From: Alloactinosynnema sp. L-07
GTDB lineage: Bacteria; Actinomycetota; Actinomycetes; Mycobacteriales; Pseudonocardiaceae
Reading direction: 5' to 3'
NCBI RefSeq assembly: GCF_900070365.1
Contig: NZ_LN850107.1
Location: forward strand, 7,254,001-7,318,000
DNA: 64,000 nt
How positions within the stretch are numbered: the first letter of the stretch is position 1; each line of letters starts with the position of its first letter. This document shows positions 50,759-58,780 of this stretch, piece by piece. The notes under the pieces were generated by a model, which had not been told where the DNA came from, did not search any database, and worked only from the letters and a program-made list of their open reading frames with translations. The position numbers were made by a program, and so were the translations under genes.

Positions 50759-51475
50759 ATGACACCCGACCCGATCCGACTGGTGTGCCTCGCCCCCGCG
50801 GGCGGCTCGTCGGCGATGTTCAAGTCATGGGTCTCGGGCCTGCCCGCGGAGTTCACCGTCGCGGCGGTGGACCTCCCCGGCCGGGGGGCCCGCCGCCGCG
50901 AGCCACCCGCGACGTCCCTGGTGGATCTCGCCGGTGAGCTGGCGTCCACTGTGTCCGGTCCGGGTCGGTACGCGCTGTTCGGCCACAGCCTCGGCGGCCT
51001 GCTCGCCTTCGAGACCGGCAAGCGGATCGTCGCGGATGGACTGCCGCGCCCGGAGTTCGTGGTGCTGGCCGGTTCCCGGCCGCCGCACCAGTCGTCGGCC
51101 CGGCTGTTCGCGCCCCTGCTGGACATGGACGACGACGCGCTGATCGACGCCCTGGCCGAGATGGGCGCGGTCAACCCGATCCTGCGCACCTCACCGCTTC
51201 GAGCGCTGTTTCTGCCCGCGCTGCGCTCCGACCTCGCGCTGATCGTGGGCTACCACCCCGACGCCACCCCGATGGCGCTGGACCTGATGGCCTGGCACGC
51301 CGACGACGACCCGCTGGCCACCCCCGCCCTCGGCCTCGAATGGTCCCGCTACACCACGGCCGCGTTCACCCACACCGCCCTGCGCGGCGACCACTACTTC
51401 CCATACGACCGGCTCCCCGTCATCACCGAACTCCTCCGCGCCGCGGCGAGTCGGAAGGTGCGCGAGCCCGCCTAG
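50759..51475 (+). CDS. Type II thioesterase
   Basis: The 238-residue alpha/beta hydrolase has GHSLGG (nucleophile Ser), an Asp in the lid-following region and GDHYFP (catalytic His), plus the N-terminal LVCLAPAGGS typical of type II thioesterases of secondary metabolism. It hydrolyses misprimed or finished acyl groups from carrier proteins. It is the last gene of the plus-strand cluster. Confidence 0.87.
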   Translation: MTPDPIRLVCLAPAGGSSAMFKSWVSGLPAEFTVAAVDLPGRGARRREPPATSLVDLAGELASTVSGPGRYALFGHSLGGLLAFETGKRIVADGLPRPEFVVLAGSRPPHQSSARLFAPLLDMDDDALIDALAEMGAVNPILRTSPLRALFLPALRSDLALIVGYHPDATPMALDLMAWHADDDPLATPALGLEWSRYTTAAFTHTALRGDHYFPYDRLPVITELLRAAASRKVREPA

Positions 51476-51479
51476 ATCT

Positions 51480-51576
51480 CCCGGCGGCGAGGCCTCGGTT
51501 CAGACCGACTAGCCACTGGTCCCTAGGAGTTCCCCAAAGCGGAACTCACGGTCTGATTCGGGGCCTCGCCGCCGGG
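51480..51576. terminator. Large imperfect palindrome at the end of the cluster
   Basis: Two 28-base arms (CCCGGCGGCGAGGCC at the outer end, 3-4 mismatches) flank a centre that contains GAGTTCC/GGAACTC. It starts four bases after the thioesterase stop. A transcription terminator for the cluster is likely; the 51577-51710 remainder holds no gene. Confidence 0.65.
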
Positions 51577-51710
51577 CTCGACGCACAGGCGAGGACAGCT
51601 GGCAACTCCTCCCGTGCCGGATGGCGCGCACCGGATCGCGCCGACTACGGTGTCGACCGTGGCGGTCCGCTGTTCGTCGCGGGACGGACGCTGATGTCGA
51701 GGAGACCCTG

Positions 51711-52052
51711 ATGCCCCAGTACGCGGTCCTGATCTACTCGCCCGCGCCCGCCGACCCGATGGCGCTCACGCCCGACTACGTGGCGCTGCTCGACCAGTAC
51801 CAGGGTCAGGTCAAGGAACTCGGCGGGGAGATCGTCACCGGGTTCGCGCTGGCCCCGAGTCCCACCGCCACCGCCATCCGCGGCGACGTCGTGACCGACG
51901 GGCCGTTCGTCGAGGCCAAGGAGGTCGTCGCCGGTTTCTTCATCCTGGACGCGCCCGACGCCGACACCGCGGTGGCGATCGCCAAGCTCAACCCGGCCAC
52001 CCGTGCGGGCGGCGTCGAGGTCCGACCGCTATTCGTCCCGCCCGCCGACTGA
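51711..52052 (+). CDS. YCII-related domain protein
   Basis: The 113-residue protein matches the small YCII/DGPF family (YAVLIYSP, VTDGPFVEAKEVVAGFFILD, VEVRPL). Members are often next to ECF sigma factor genes and their biochemical role is mostly unknown. GAGGAG lies just before the ATG. The 3' end is duplicated just downstream. Confidence 0.8.
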   Translation: MPQYAVLIYSPAPADPMALTPDYVALLDQYQGQVKELGGEIVTGFALAPSPTATAIRGDVVTDGPFVEAKEVVAGFFILDAPDADTAVAIAKLNPATRAGGVEVRPLFVPPAD

Positions 52053-52070
52053 CCTGATCACTCCGCGGCG

Positions 52071-52132
52071 GAGATCGCCAAGCTCAACCCGGCCACGAGG
52101 TGCGGCCGCTGTTCGTCCCGCTCGCCGAGTAA
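52071..52132 (+). pseudogene. Duplicated 3' end of the YCII gene
   Basis: GAGATCGCCAAGCTCAACCC to the TAA at 52132 repeats the last 75 bases of the YCII gene (AIAKLNPAT...VRPLFVP) with a 12-base internal deletion and several substitutions. It has no start and is a remnant of a tandem duplication. Confidence 0.75.
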
Positions 52133-52180
52133 GAACCTCGGCCCGTTGTTCTGCAGCGGACCTGCGCTGGCCGTTCGTGA

Positions 52181-52867
52181 TCACCCCGCGGGTTCGATGC
52201 GGACGCAGCAGAACCCCGGCGCCGGGTCGAGCGTGGCGCGCAGCCCGGTGGCGCTGAGTCCGGTCAGGAAGCCGTTGAGCAGACCCAGGTTCATGCCGCA
52301 CACCATCTCGGTGTGCGCCCGCGCGAGCGTGTGGAACGGGCAGTTGCCCAACACGATCCCGGTGTCCGTCGCCCGGGGTTCGAACCCGTAGTCGTCCAAG
52401 GCCCGCATCGTGGCCTCGGTCTGATCGAGGTCCGCCGCGGTGCGCGCGGCCTCGCCGAGTCGTTCGCCCGCTTCGCGCGCGTGCCGGTCCAAGGCCGCGC
52501 GCGGGGTGTCGCCGGTGCGCTCCACGTCTTCGATCGCCGCGGCCAGGAGTCGGCTGGCGAACTCGTACTGGCGCTCGGGAAGCGACACCGCGACCTGGCG
52601 GCCGGAGCGCTGATACAGCTTGGAGGGGCGGCCCGCGCCCGGTCCGGACCGGCCGCTGCGCCGTTCGTAGACGACGTCTAGCAGCCCCTCGTCGGCGAGT
52701 CGGTCGAGGTGGAACGCGGCGGTCGCCCGGGGCAGCCCGCACGCCGTGGCGGCGTCGTCCCGGGTCACCGGGTTCGGCTGGCGCACCACGTGGTCGTACA
52801 GCCTGCGCCGCGTCGGCTCCTCCAGCGCGGCCACGGCCGAGACCGAGTCCTCCCGTGCGTCGTCCAC
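52181..52867 (-). CDS. ArsR-like helix-turn-helix regulator with Cys motifs (COG2345/SufR-like)
   Basis: The 228-residue protein has an N-terminal winged helix (about 10-75: RRRLYDHVVRQPNPVTRDDAA) and a C-terminal sensor part with NCPFH, MVCGMN and FCCVR, a cysteine pattern seen in iron-sulfur-binding SufR-type regulators. It is divergent from a DoxX-like gene. Repeated TTCTAAAG half-sites in the intergenic region are probable operator elements. Confidence 0.75.
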   Translation of the reverse strand: MDDAREDSVSAVAALEEPTRRRLYDHVVRQPNPVTRDDAATACGLPRATAAFHLDRLADEGLLDVVYERRSGRSGPGAGRPSKLYQRSGRQVAVSLPERQYEFASRLLAAAIEDVERTGDTPRAALDRHAREAGERLGEAARTAADLDQTEATMRALDDYGFEPRATDTGIVLGNCPFHTLARAHTEMVCGMNLGLLNGFLTGLSATGLRATLDPAPGFCCVRIEPAG

Positions 52868-52874
52868 GGCACCA

Positions 52875-52943
52875 TTCTAAAGCCAACTTCTGTTGACGAA
52901 ACAACCTGGACGCTTCTAAAGTCAAGACACATTGATTTTAGAA
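52875..52943. promoter_or_regulatory. Three TTCTAAAG-type half-sites
   Basis: TTCTAAAG occurs at 52875-52882 and 52914-52921 and, inverted, as TTTTAGAA at 52936-52943. They lie between the divergent regulator and the DoxX gene, the last one overlapping the ribosome binding site region (AGAAGGAGG). A binding site of the adjacent regulator is likely. Confidence 0.6.
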
Positions 52944-52953
52944 GGAGGATGCC

Positions 52954-53379
52954 ATGTCGTCCGATGTGTCCACCCGGTCCGCGCTGGCGGATCCGGCGTA
53001 TCAGGCCTTCCTTGCCCTGCGGACGGTGTTCACCGTGGCGCCGGTGCTGTTCGGGCTGGACAAGTTCGCCAACCTGCTCGTCGAGTGGCCCATCTACCTG
53101 GCGCCGTGGATCGACAGCCTGGTCCCGGGCACCGCCCAGCAGGCGATGTACGCCGTGGGCGTGATCGAGATCGTCGCAGGCGTCGCGGTGGCGCTGGTGC
53201 CCCGCTACGGCGCCCTGCTGGTCGCCGCCTGGCTGGCGGGGATCATCGTGAACCTGCTGACGATTCCCGGCTTCTACGACGTCGCCCTGCGCGACTTCGG
53301 CCTGCTCGTCGCCGTCCTGGCCCTGTCTCGCCTCGCCGTCCGGTTCACCCCAGCGCGGCGCTTGCCTTGGCAAGGGTGA
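52954..53379 (+). CDS. DoxX-like membrane protein
   Basis: The 141-residue protein has four membrane spans with the DoxX-type pattern (VLFGLDKFANLL, AMYAVGVIEIVAGVAVAL, RDFGLLVAVLALSRL). Related proteins take part in redox or thiol homeostasis at the membrane. AAGGAGG precedes the ATG. Probably controlled by the divergent regulator. Confidence 0.78.
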   Translation: MSSDVSTRSALADPAYQAFLALRTVFTVAPVLFGLDKFANLLVEWPIYLAPWIDSLVPGTAQQAMYAVGVIEIVAGVAVALVPRYGALLVAAWLAGIIVNLLTIPGFYDVALRDFGLLVAVLALSRLAVRFTPARRLPWQG

Positions 53380-53524
53380 TGGTCGCGTAGCGCCGCCAGA
53401 GCGGCACCACCACCAGGCGGATCAGGAACCCTCGGCGCGGGCGGGCGAAGAACGAGTAGGTCCACCGGACCAGCGTGCCCGCGCCGTCAGGTGTGAAGGT
53501 CCACTCGCCGCGCACGCGGGTCAC
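53345..53524 (-). pseudogene. 3' remnant of an SRPBCC/polyketide-cyclase-like gene
   Basis: A minus-strand frame from a GTG at 53524 encodes about 59 residues (VRGEWTFTPDGAGTLVRWTY, ending TLAKASAALG) that look like the C-terminal half of an SRPBCC protein. The N-terminal half is not found in frame upstream. It overlaps the DoxX 3' end. I read it as a decayed gene; a short real protein is less likely. 53525-53811 holds no gene I can support. Confidence 0.45.
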
Positions 53525-53811
53525 CAGGCCACGATCACCGCGAACGTGTGCGCAGGGCGATGTCGAGAGGGCAGTTTCACGGTGGGTCGATCTCGCCCAT
53601 GATTCGTCGTGGTCCAGCCGGGCGGCGGCGAACCCCCGCGACCGTCGAGTCGACTTCGACCACCCAGACCCGGAATCCGTCCGCGCCGCAGGTGGTTTCG
53701 ACGGCCTTCTGTTGGTCGACGCGCCGGTCCGGGTGCATCTCGCTCGAAGCGATCGATTTGGCAGCGTCGGTCCTGGGCGTGCTGCCGGAAAGCACGCCCA
53801 GCAACCGGGTG

Positions 53812-56172
53812 TCAGCCCTGGTAGCCCGCCTTTCGCAAGGCGTCGGCCAGGGAACCGGACGCGGGGGTGTCCTGGCGGCCTCGGCGTTGGTCGCCGCCGC
53901 GTTGGTCGGTGGTGGAGCGGTGTTGCTGCGGCCTGCCGCCCTTGGGGCGGCCGGTGGCGGGTTGGCCTGGGGTGGGGAGTTCGTCGTCCAGGCGCAGGGT
54001 CAGGGAGATGCGTTTGCGGGGGATGTCGACCTCAAGCACCTTGACCTTCACCACGTCGCCGGACTTCACCACGTCGCGGGGGTCCTTGACGAAGGTCTTC
54101 GACAGGGCCGAGACGTGGACCAGGCCGTCCTGGTGGACGCCGATGTCGACGAAGGCGCCGAAGGCGGCGACGTTGGTGACGACGCCTTCCAGGGTCATGC
54201 CCGGCTTGAGGTCGGCGAGCTTCTCGACGCCCTCGGCGAAGGTGGCCGTCTTGAAGGCGGGTCGCGGGTCGCGGCCGGGCTTCTCCAGTTCGGCGAGGAT
54301 GTCGGTGACCGTGGGCAGGCCGAACGTCTCGTCGACGAACTTCTCCGGGCGCAGGGCGCGCAGGGTGGTGGTGTTGCCAATCAGGGACGGCAGTGCGACC
54401 CCGGCCGCGGTGAGGATGCGCCGGACCACCGGGTAGGCCTCGGGGTGCACGCTGGAAGCGTCGAGCGGGTCGTCGCCCGCGGGGATGCGGAGGAAGCCCG
54501 CGCACTGTTCGAACGCCTTGGCACCCAGGCGCGGGACGTCCTTGAGGCCCTTGCGGGAGCGGAACGGGCCGTGGGTGTCGCGGTGGGCGACGATGTTCTC
54601 GGCCAGGCCCGCGCCGATGCCGGACACCCTGGTCAGCAGGGGGGCGGACGCGGTGTTGACGTCCACGCCGACGCCGTTCACGCAGTCCTCGACCACCGCG
54701 TCGAGCGAGCGCGACAGCTTCACCTCGGACAGGTCGTGCTGGTACTGGCCGACCCCGATCGACTTCGGGTCGATCTTGACCAGCTCGGCCAGCGGGTCCT
54801 GCAGGCGGCGGGCGATCGACACGGCGCCGCGGATCGACACGTCCAGGCCGGGGAGTTCCTGCGAGGCGTAGGCCGAGGCCGAGTACACCGAGGCGCCCGC
54901 CTCGGAGACCATGACCTTGGTCAGCTTCAGCGCCGGGAACTTGGCGATCAGGTCGGTGGCCAGCTTGTCGGTCTCCCGCGACGCGGTGCCGTTGCCGATC
55001 GCCACCAACTCGACGTTGTGCGCGGCGGCCAGCTTCCCGAGTGTGGCCAGGGAGTCGTCCCACCGCTGTTGCGGCACGTGCGGGTAGATCGTGTCGGTGG
55101 CGACGACCTTGCCGGTCGCGTCGACCACCGCGACCTTGACGCCGGTCCGGAAACCGGGGTCGAGGCCCATCGTGGCGCGGGACCCGGCGGGCGCGGCGAG
55201 CAGCAGGTCGCGCAGGTTCGCGGCGAACACGCGCACCGCCTCGTCCTCGGCGGCCTGGCGCAGCCTGCCCCGCAGGTCGATGCCCAAGTGGACCAGGATG
55301 CGCGTGCGCCAGGCCCAGCGGACCGTGTCCGACAGCCACTTGTCGGCGGCGCGGCCTTCGGAACTGACTCCGAAACGCTGGGCGATGCGCACCTCATAGT
55401 CGGTGCGGACCGGGGGGACCACCGTCTGGTCGACCTCCGGACTGGCCTCCATGGCCAGCTCCAGGACCTCTTCCTTCTCGCCCCGGAACATCGCCAGGAT
55501 GCGGTGCGACGGCAGCTTGGCGAACGGCTCGGAGAAGTCGAAGTAGTCGGCGAACTTGGCGCCGTCGGTCTCCTTGCCGTCGCGGACCTTTGAGGCCAGC
55601 ACGCCGCGCCCCCACATGCGCTCGCGCAGCTCGCCGATCAGGTCGGCGTCCTCGGCGAACCGTTCGACCAGGATCGACCGGGCACCGTCGAGCGCGGCCT
55701 TGACGTCGGCCACGCCCTTGTCCACGTCGACATAGGCGGCAGCGGTGGCCTCCGGGGCCAGCGTGGGATCACCGATCAGGCTGTCGGCCAGCGGTTCGAG
55801 CCCGGCCTCGCGGGCGATCTGGGCCTTGGTCCGCCGCTTGGGCTTGAACGGCAGGTAGATGTCCTCCAGGCGGGCCTTGGAGTCCGCGCCCATGATCTGC
55901 GCGGTCAGCGCGTCGTCCAGCTTGCCCTGCTCGCGGATCGAGTCGAGGATCGCCGACCGGCGTTCCTCCAGCTCACGCAGGTAGCGCAGGCGCTCGTCGA
56001 GGGTGCGCAGCTGCGCGTCGTCGAGGGTGCCGGTGACCTCTTTGCGGTAGCGCGCGATGAACGGGACCGTCGCCCCGCCATCGAGCAGCTCGACGGCAGC
56101 GGCCACCTGCCGTTCGCGCACGCCCAGTTCCTCGGCGATGCGCTGATGGATCCCGTGCGCCAGGTCGGTCAT
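53812..56172 (-). CDS. tex: Tex-like RNA-binding transcription accessory protein
   Basis: The 786-residue protein is a full-length Tex: N-terminal helical domain with [17 protein letters not shown], YqgF-like RNase H fold ([16 protein letters not shown]), helix-hairpin-helix segment ([16 protein letters not shown]) and a C-terminal S1 RNA-binding domain ([26 protein letters not shown]), then a Gly/Arg/Gln-rich tail. Tex is a widely conserved nucleic-acid-binding protein affecting transcription. Start at ATG 56172. Housekeeping gene that marks ordinary chromosome. Confidence 0.93.
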   Translation of the reverse strand: MTDLAHGIHQRIAEELGVRERQVAAAVELLDGGATVPFIARYRKEVTGTLDDAQLRTLDERLRYLRELEERRSAILDSIREQGKLDDALTAQIMGADSKARLEDIYLPFKPKRRTKAQIAREAGLEPLADSLIGDPTLAPEATAAAYVDVDKGVADVKAALDGARSILVERFAEDADLIGELRERMWGRGVLASKVRDGKETDGAKFADYFDFSEPFAKLPSHRILAMFRGEKEEVLELAMEASPEVDQTVVPPVRTDYEVRIAQRFGVSSEGRAADKWLSDTVRWAWRTRILVHLGIDLRGRLRQAAEDEAVRVFAANLRDLLLAAPAGSRATMGLDPGFRTGVKVAVVDATGKVVATDTIYPHVPQQRWDDSLATLGKLAAAHNVELVAIGNGTASRETDKLATDLIAKFPALKLTKVMVSEAGASVYSASAYASQELPGLDVSIRGAVSIARRLQDPLAELVKIDPKSIGVGQYQHDLSEVKLSRSLDAVVEDCVNGVGVDVNTASAPLLTRVSGIGAGLAENIVAHRDTHGPFRSRKGLKDVPRLGAKAFEQCAGFLRIPAGDDPLDASSVHPEAYPVVRRILTAAGVALPSLIGNTTTLRALRPEKFVDETFGLPTVTDILAELEKPGRDPRPAFKTATFAEGVEKLADLKPGMTLEGVVTNVAAFGAFVDIGVHQDGLVHVSALSKTFVKDPRDVVKSGDVVKVKVLEVDIPRKRISLTLRLDDELPTPGQPATGRPKGGRPQQHRSTTDQRGGDQRRGRQDTPASGSLADALRKAGYQG

Positions 56173-56286
56173 CACTCCTGCTTCCTCGTCCGGGGTGGAA
56201 AGTCCATTCTGTCGGACCCGGTGGTTCGGCGGGAGCGGGGGCACAAGACCTGTGGACAACTACGTCCACTGTGGACACTGAGACAG

Positions 56287-56324
56287 GAGAAGAGCCCCGC
56301 TTCGGCACAAGCGGGGCTCTTCTC
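56287..56324. terminator. Terminator between cspA and tex
   Basis: GAGAAGAGCCCCGCTT pairs exactly with its complement around a 6-base loop. It lies downstream of the cold-shock gene on the minus strand. A DnaA-box-like TGTGGACAA lies nearby at 56251-56259. Confidence 0.8.
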
Positions 56325-56372
56325 CGTGAAGGTCTCGGGAACGCGACGTCAGCCGCGAGGTTGAGACGAGTG

Positions 56373-56576
56373 TCAGACGATGGTCACACCGGTCGCCTGG
56401 GGGCCCTTGGCGCCCTGGCCGACCTCGTAGCGCACCTTCTGGTTCTCCTCGAGGGTGCGGAACCCGTTCGACTGGATCTCCGAGTAGTGCACGAACACAT
56501 CGGAGGAGCCGTCATCGGGGGCGATGAATCCGAAGCCCTTTTCCGAGTTGAACCACTTGACGGTGCCCTGGGCCAT
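56373..56576 (-). CDS. Cold-shock protein (CspA family)
   Basis: The 67-residue protein is a single cold-shock domain with RNP1 KGFGFI and RNP2 VFVHY motifs. It binds single-stranded RNA/DNA as an RNA chaperone. The minus-strand leader to about 56690 is long and could carry a cold-shock-type 5' UTR, but no specific structure was identified. Confidence 0.95.
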   Translation of the reverse strand: MAQGTVKWFNSEKGFGFIAPDDGSSDVFVHYSEIQSNGFRTLEENQKVRYEVGQGAKGPQATGVTIV

Positions 56577-56742
56577 GCTTGTCTCCTAGCTTTCTTACTT
56601 GTGACCGCATCGTGCGGACACGTGTCATCTCGCAGCCGACCGGGCCAACGTTACGTTGGCGGAGCGATCGACCACAGTCAGTCAACCACAACCGGAACCG
56701 CCCGGCGAGCATGTTCACGCTGGGCGGTGAACCGAACCCGGG

Positions 56743-57174
56743 TCAGTCGTGACGAATGCCCGCCATCGTCCGCTCCAGTTCCCAGAACGCCCGGACAGAC
56801 CGGATGAGACCGTCATCCCCGACCCGGTAGACGAACACGCCCTCGGTGTCCACGCGGGCCCCGCCGGGCAGAAAAGCGCTGATGGTGCCCACATTGGCCA
56901 CCTCGGCACCGCAGGCGAACGAGTCGACGATCCGGAACTCGAACCGCTCCACGCCCGCGATCGCCATGTCCCAGAACGCGGCAATCCCGGAGTGCCCGTG
57001 GTGCCCCTTGCCTTCGGGGTCGAACGGCGACTTTCCGACCGGATCCTCGACCACCCCATCGGGGGCGAACAGGCCGATCCACTCGTCGCGCGCCTTGCGG
57101 CTGACCGCGTCCATCGACGCCAGCGCCGCGGTGCGCGCGGGATGATCGGTGGTGGCTGCCGTCCAGGTGATCAC
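56743..57174 (-). CDS. SnoaL-like/NTF2 fold protein
   Basis: The 143-residue protein has the NTF2-like pattern (WIGLFAPDGVVEDPVG, GIAAFWDMAIAG, VFVYRVGDDGLIRSVRAFWE). Such proteins are ketosteroid-isomerase-like enzymes or binding proteins. Its GTG overlaps the stop of a micro-ORF that copies the end of the upstream LLM gene, so the two genes are coupled. Confidence 0.75.
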   Translation of the reverse strand: MITWTAATTDHPARTAALASMDAVSRKARDEWIGLFAPDGVVEDPVGKSPFDPEGKGHHGHSGIAAFWDMAIAGVERFEFRIVDSFACGAEVANVGTISAFLPGGARVDTEGVFVYRVGDDGLIRSVRAFWELERTMAGIRHD

Positions 57175-57227
57175 GCGTCTCCCTCGAACCGGTGGATGAT
57201 GTCGTCGGCCCTGTCGAATCGGTGCAT
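57171..57227 (-). CDS. Micro-ORF duplicating the end of the LLM gene
   Basis: The 18-codon frame reads MHRFDRADDIIHRFEGDA and copies the LLM C-terminus ADDIIHRFEGD, itself containing an internal repeat of HRF(D/E). It begins six bases after the LLM stop and ends in GTGA over the next start. Probably a duplication scar. Confidence 0.55.
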   Translation of the reverse strand: MHRFDRADDIIHRFEGDA

Positions 57228-57233
57228 GACGTT

Positions 57234-58112
57234 CTAGTCCCCCTCGAATCGGTGGATGATGTCGTCGGCGAAGCGCCGGATACCGTCCTGTTTGTCCCGC
57301 AGCGGCGCGTCGAAGCCCGCGCCGTAGAACATCCACGGCACGGTGACCGCGTCGGTCACGCCGATCTCGGCCTGCGCGCGGAACCCGTCGAGGCCGAACC
57401 GGTCGACGCACACCGCCTGGATCTCGAAGGGCTCGCCGTCGCGGCCGTACTCCGCACGCAGGTCGCGCAGGGTCTTGACGGTGTCGCGCAGCTCGGTGAA
57501 CCGCATCATCGCCGAGGTCCAGCCGTCGCCCAGGCGCGCGGCGCGGCGCAGTCCGGCGGGGGAGTGGCCGCCGACGTAGATCGGCACCGGAGCGGCGGGC
57601 GCGGGGCTCATGCGCAGCTTGCCGAAGCCGTAGAACCGGCCGCTGTGCTCGACCATGCCGCCGCCGAGGATCAGCCGCAGCACCTCGATGGCCTCGTCGG
57701 CGCGGGCCCCGCGGTCGGCGAACGGGGCGCCGCACCACTCGGATTCCTCCGGCGACCAGCCGAGCCCGACGCCAAGGCCGAACCGGTCGCCGGTCAGCAC
57801 GGCGACGCTGCCGACCTGGCGGGCGAGCAGCAGCGGGTTGCGCGGGCCGAGTTTGAGGACCTGCGGGTAGAACCTGATCCTGCTGGTGACCGCGCCCATC
57901 GCGGCGGCCGCGGCGAACGGGTCGGGCCACGGTGTGTCCTCGGTCCAGAACCGGCTGCCGTCGTCGGTATAGGGGTACTTCGCGGCCACTGACTCGGCAT
58001 AGAACAGCGAGTCAGGCAGGGCGATCGAGGTGAAGCCGCACTCCTCGGCGGTGCGCGCCAGCTCGGTGAGTTGGTCCAGCGGACTCATCGCCACGCTCAT
58101 CGTGAACTTCAT
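57234..58112 (-). CDS. LLM-class (F420-type) oxidoreductase
   Basis: The 292-residue protein is a luciferase-like monooxygenase-fold enzyme (LARTAEECGFTSIALPD, GRFGLGVG-like GDRFGLGVGLGWSPEE, VPIYVGG). In actinomycetes this class mostly uses F420. Substrate unknown; coupling with the SnoaL-like gene suggests a shared small-molecule substrate. Confidence 0.85.
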   Translation of the reverse strand: MKFTMSVAMSPLDQLTELARTAEECGFTSIALPDSLFYAESVAAKYPYTDDGSRFWTEDTPWPDPFAAAAAMGAVTSRIRFYPQVLKLGPRNPLLLARQVGSVAVLTGDRFGLGVGLGWSPEESEWCGAPFADRGARADEAIEVLRLILGGGMVEHSGRFYGFGKLRMSPAPAAPVPIYVGGHSPAGLRRAARLGDGWTSAMMRFTELRDTVKTLRDLRAEYGRDGEPFEIQAVCVDRFGLDGFRAQAEIGVTDAVTVPWMFYGAGFDAPLRDKQDGIRRFADDIIHRFEGD

Positions 58113-58150
58113 TCCCGCACCCTTCGTCCGTGCGAGAACTGTAACGTGTT

Positions 58151-58738
58151 CTAGTCGGGTGATCCAGAGATCATCGCGGCGAGCACCTCGCCGAACGAGC
58201 GGCGCACGGCGGCGCGGTCGAACTCCCGGGCGCCCGCCCCCGCGATGCTGTCGAACATCAGACCGTCCAGGTAGGCGACGAGATCAGGCCCCTGCCGGTC
58301 GGGGTTCGCGGCCCCGGCGGCGGTGAGCAGCGCGGTCGCGAGTTCCCGATAGCGCTTGCCCACCTCAAGGAGCGTGGCCCGCAGTTCGGGGCGGCGGGTC
58401 GCCTCCAGGGACAGCTCGTATCGCGCCAGGTGGCGGTCCCGCTGGTCGGTCGCGGCCAGCTCGACGGCCCCGGTCAACAGGTCGGCCAGGTCGTTCACGC
58501 TCAGGTGCGCGGGCAGTCCCGCGATCGGCGCGACCAGGTCCTCGTCGAGCGTGGCCAGACGCCGGACGGTCGCCTCCAGCAGCGCCTGGCGGGTGCGGAA
58601 GTAGTAGGAGCACGACCCCTCCGGCAGCCCGGCGGTCTTGTCGACCGCGCGATGGGTCAGCCCGCGCATCCCGTCACGGGCGAGGGTGGCGATGGCGGCG
58701 TCGGCGATGGCGTCGCGGCGGCCCGTAGCGGTCGTCAT
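58151..58738 (-). CDS. TetR family regulator
   Basis: The 195-residue protein has a TetR N-terminal helix-turn-helix (AIADAAIATLARDGMRGLTHRAVDKTAGLPEG shortened here to its key part GLTHRAVDKTAG) and an alpha-helical ligand domain. It is divergent from a FAD monooxygenase gene, and two near-identical 12-bp palindromes lie between them. Confidence 0.88.
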   Translation of the reverse strand: MTTATGRRDAIADAAIATLARDGMRGLTHRAVDKTAGLPEGSCSYYFRTRQALLEATVRRLATLDEDLVAPIAGLPAHLSVNDLADLLTGAVELAATDQRDRHLARYELSLEATRRPELRATLLEVGKRYRELATALLTAAGAANPDRQGPDLVAYLDGLMFDSIAGAGAREFDRAAVRRSFGEVLAAMISGSPD

Positions 58739-58740
58739 CT

Positions 58741-58770
58741 CTACAAGTGTAGTGTCTTCTACAGATGTAG
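58741..58770. promoter_or_regulatory. TetR operator: two CTACA-x2-TGTAG palindromes
   Basis: CTACAAGTGTAG (58741-58752) and CTACAGATGTAG (58759-58770) are spaced 18 bases centre to centre, immediately before the TetR gene start and just upstream of the monooxygenase ribosome binding site (AGGAGG). This is the expected place for autoregulation by the TetR protein. Confidence 0.8.
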
Positions 58771-58780
58771 AGGAGGCGAC

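Noticed and set aside
29084..51475. Assignment of the cluster as a true prodiginine cluster
   Set aside because: The pyrrole and oxoamine genes fit, but no RedH/PigC-type condensing enzyme, Rieske oxidase or RedL-like synthase is in the window, and indole genes are not part of known prodiginine clusters.
53577..53804. Minus-strand 75-codon frame upstream of the SRPBCC remnant
   Set aside because: It has no ribosome binding site or recognisable motif and is not clearly the missing N-terminal half.
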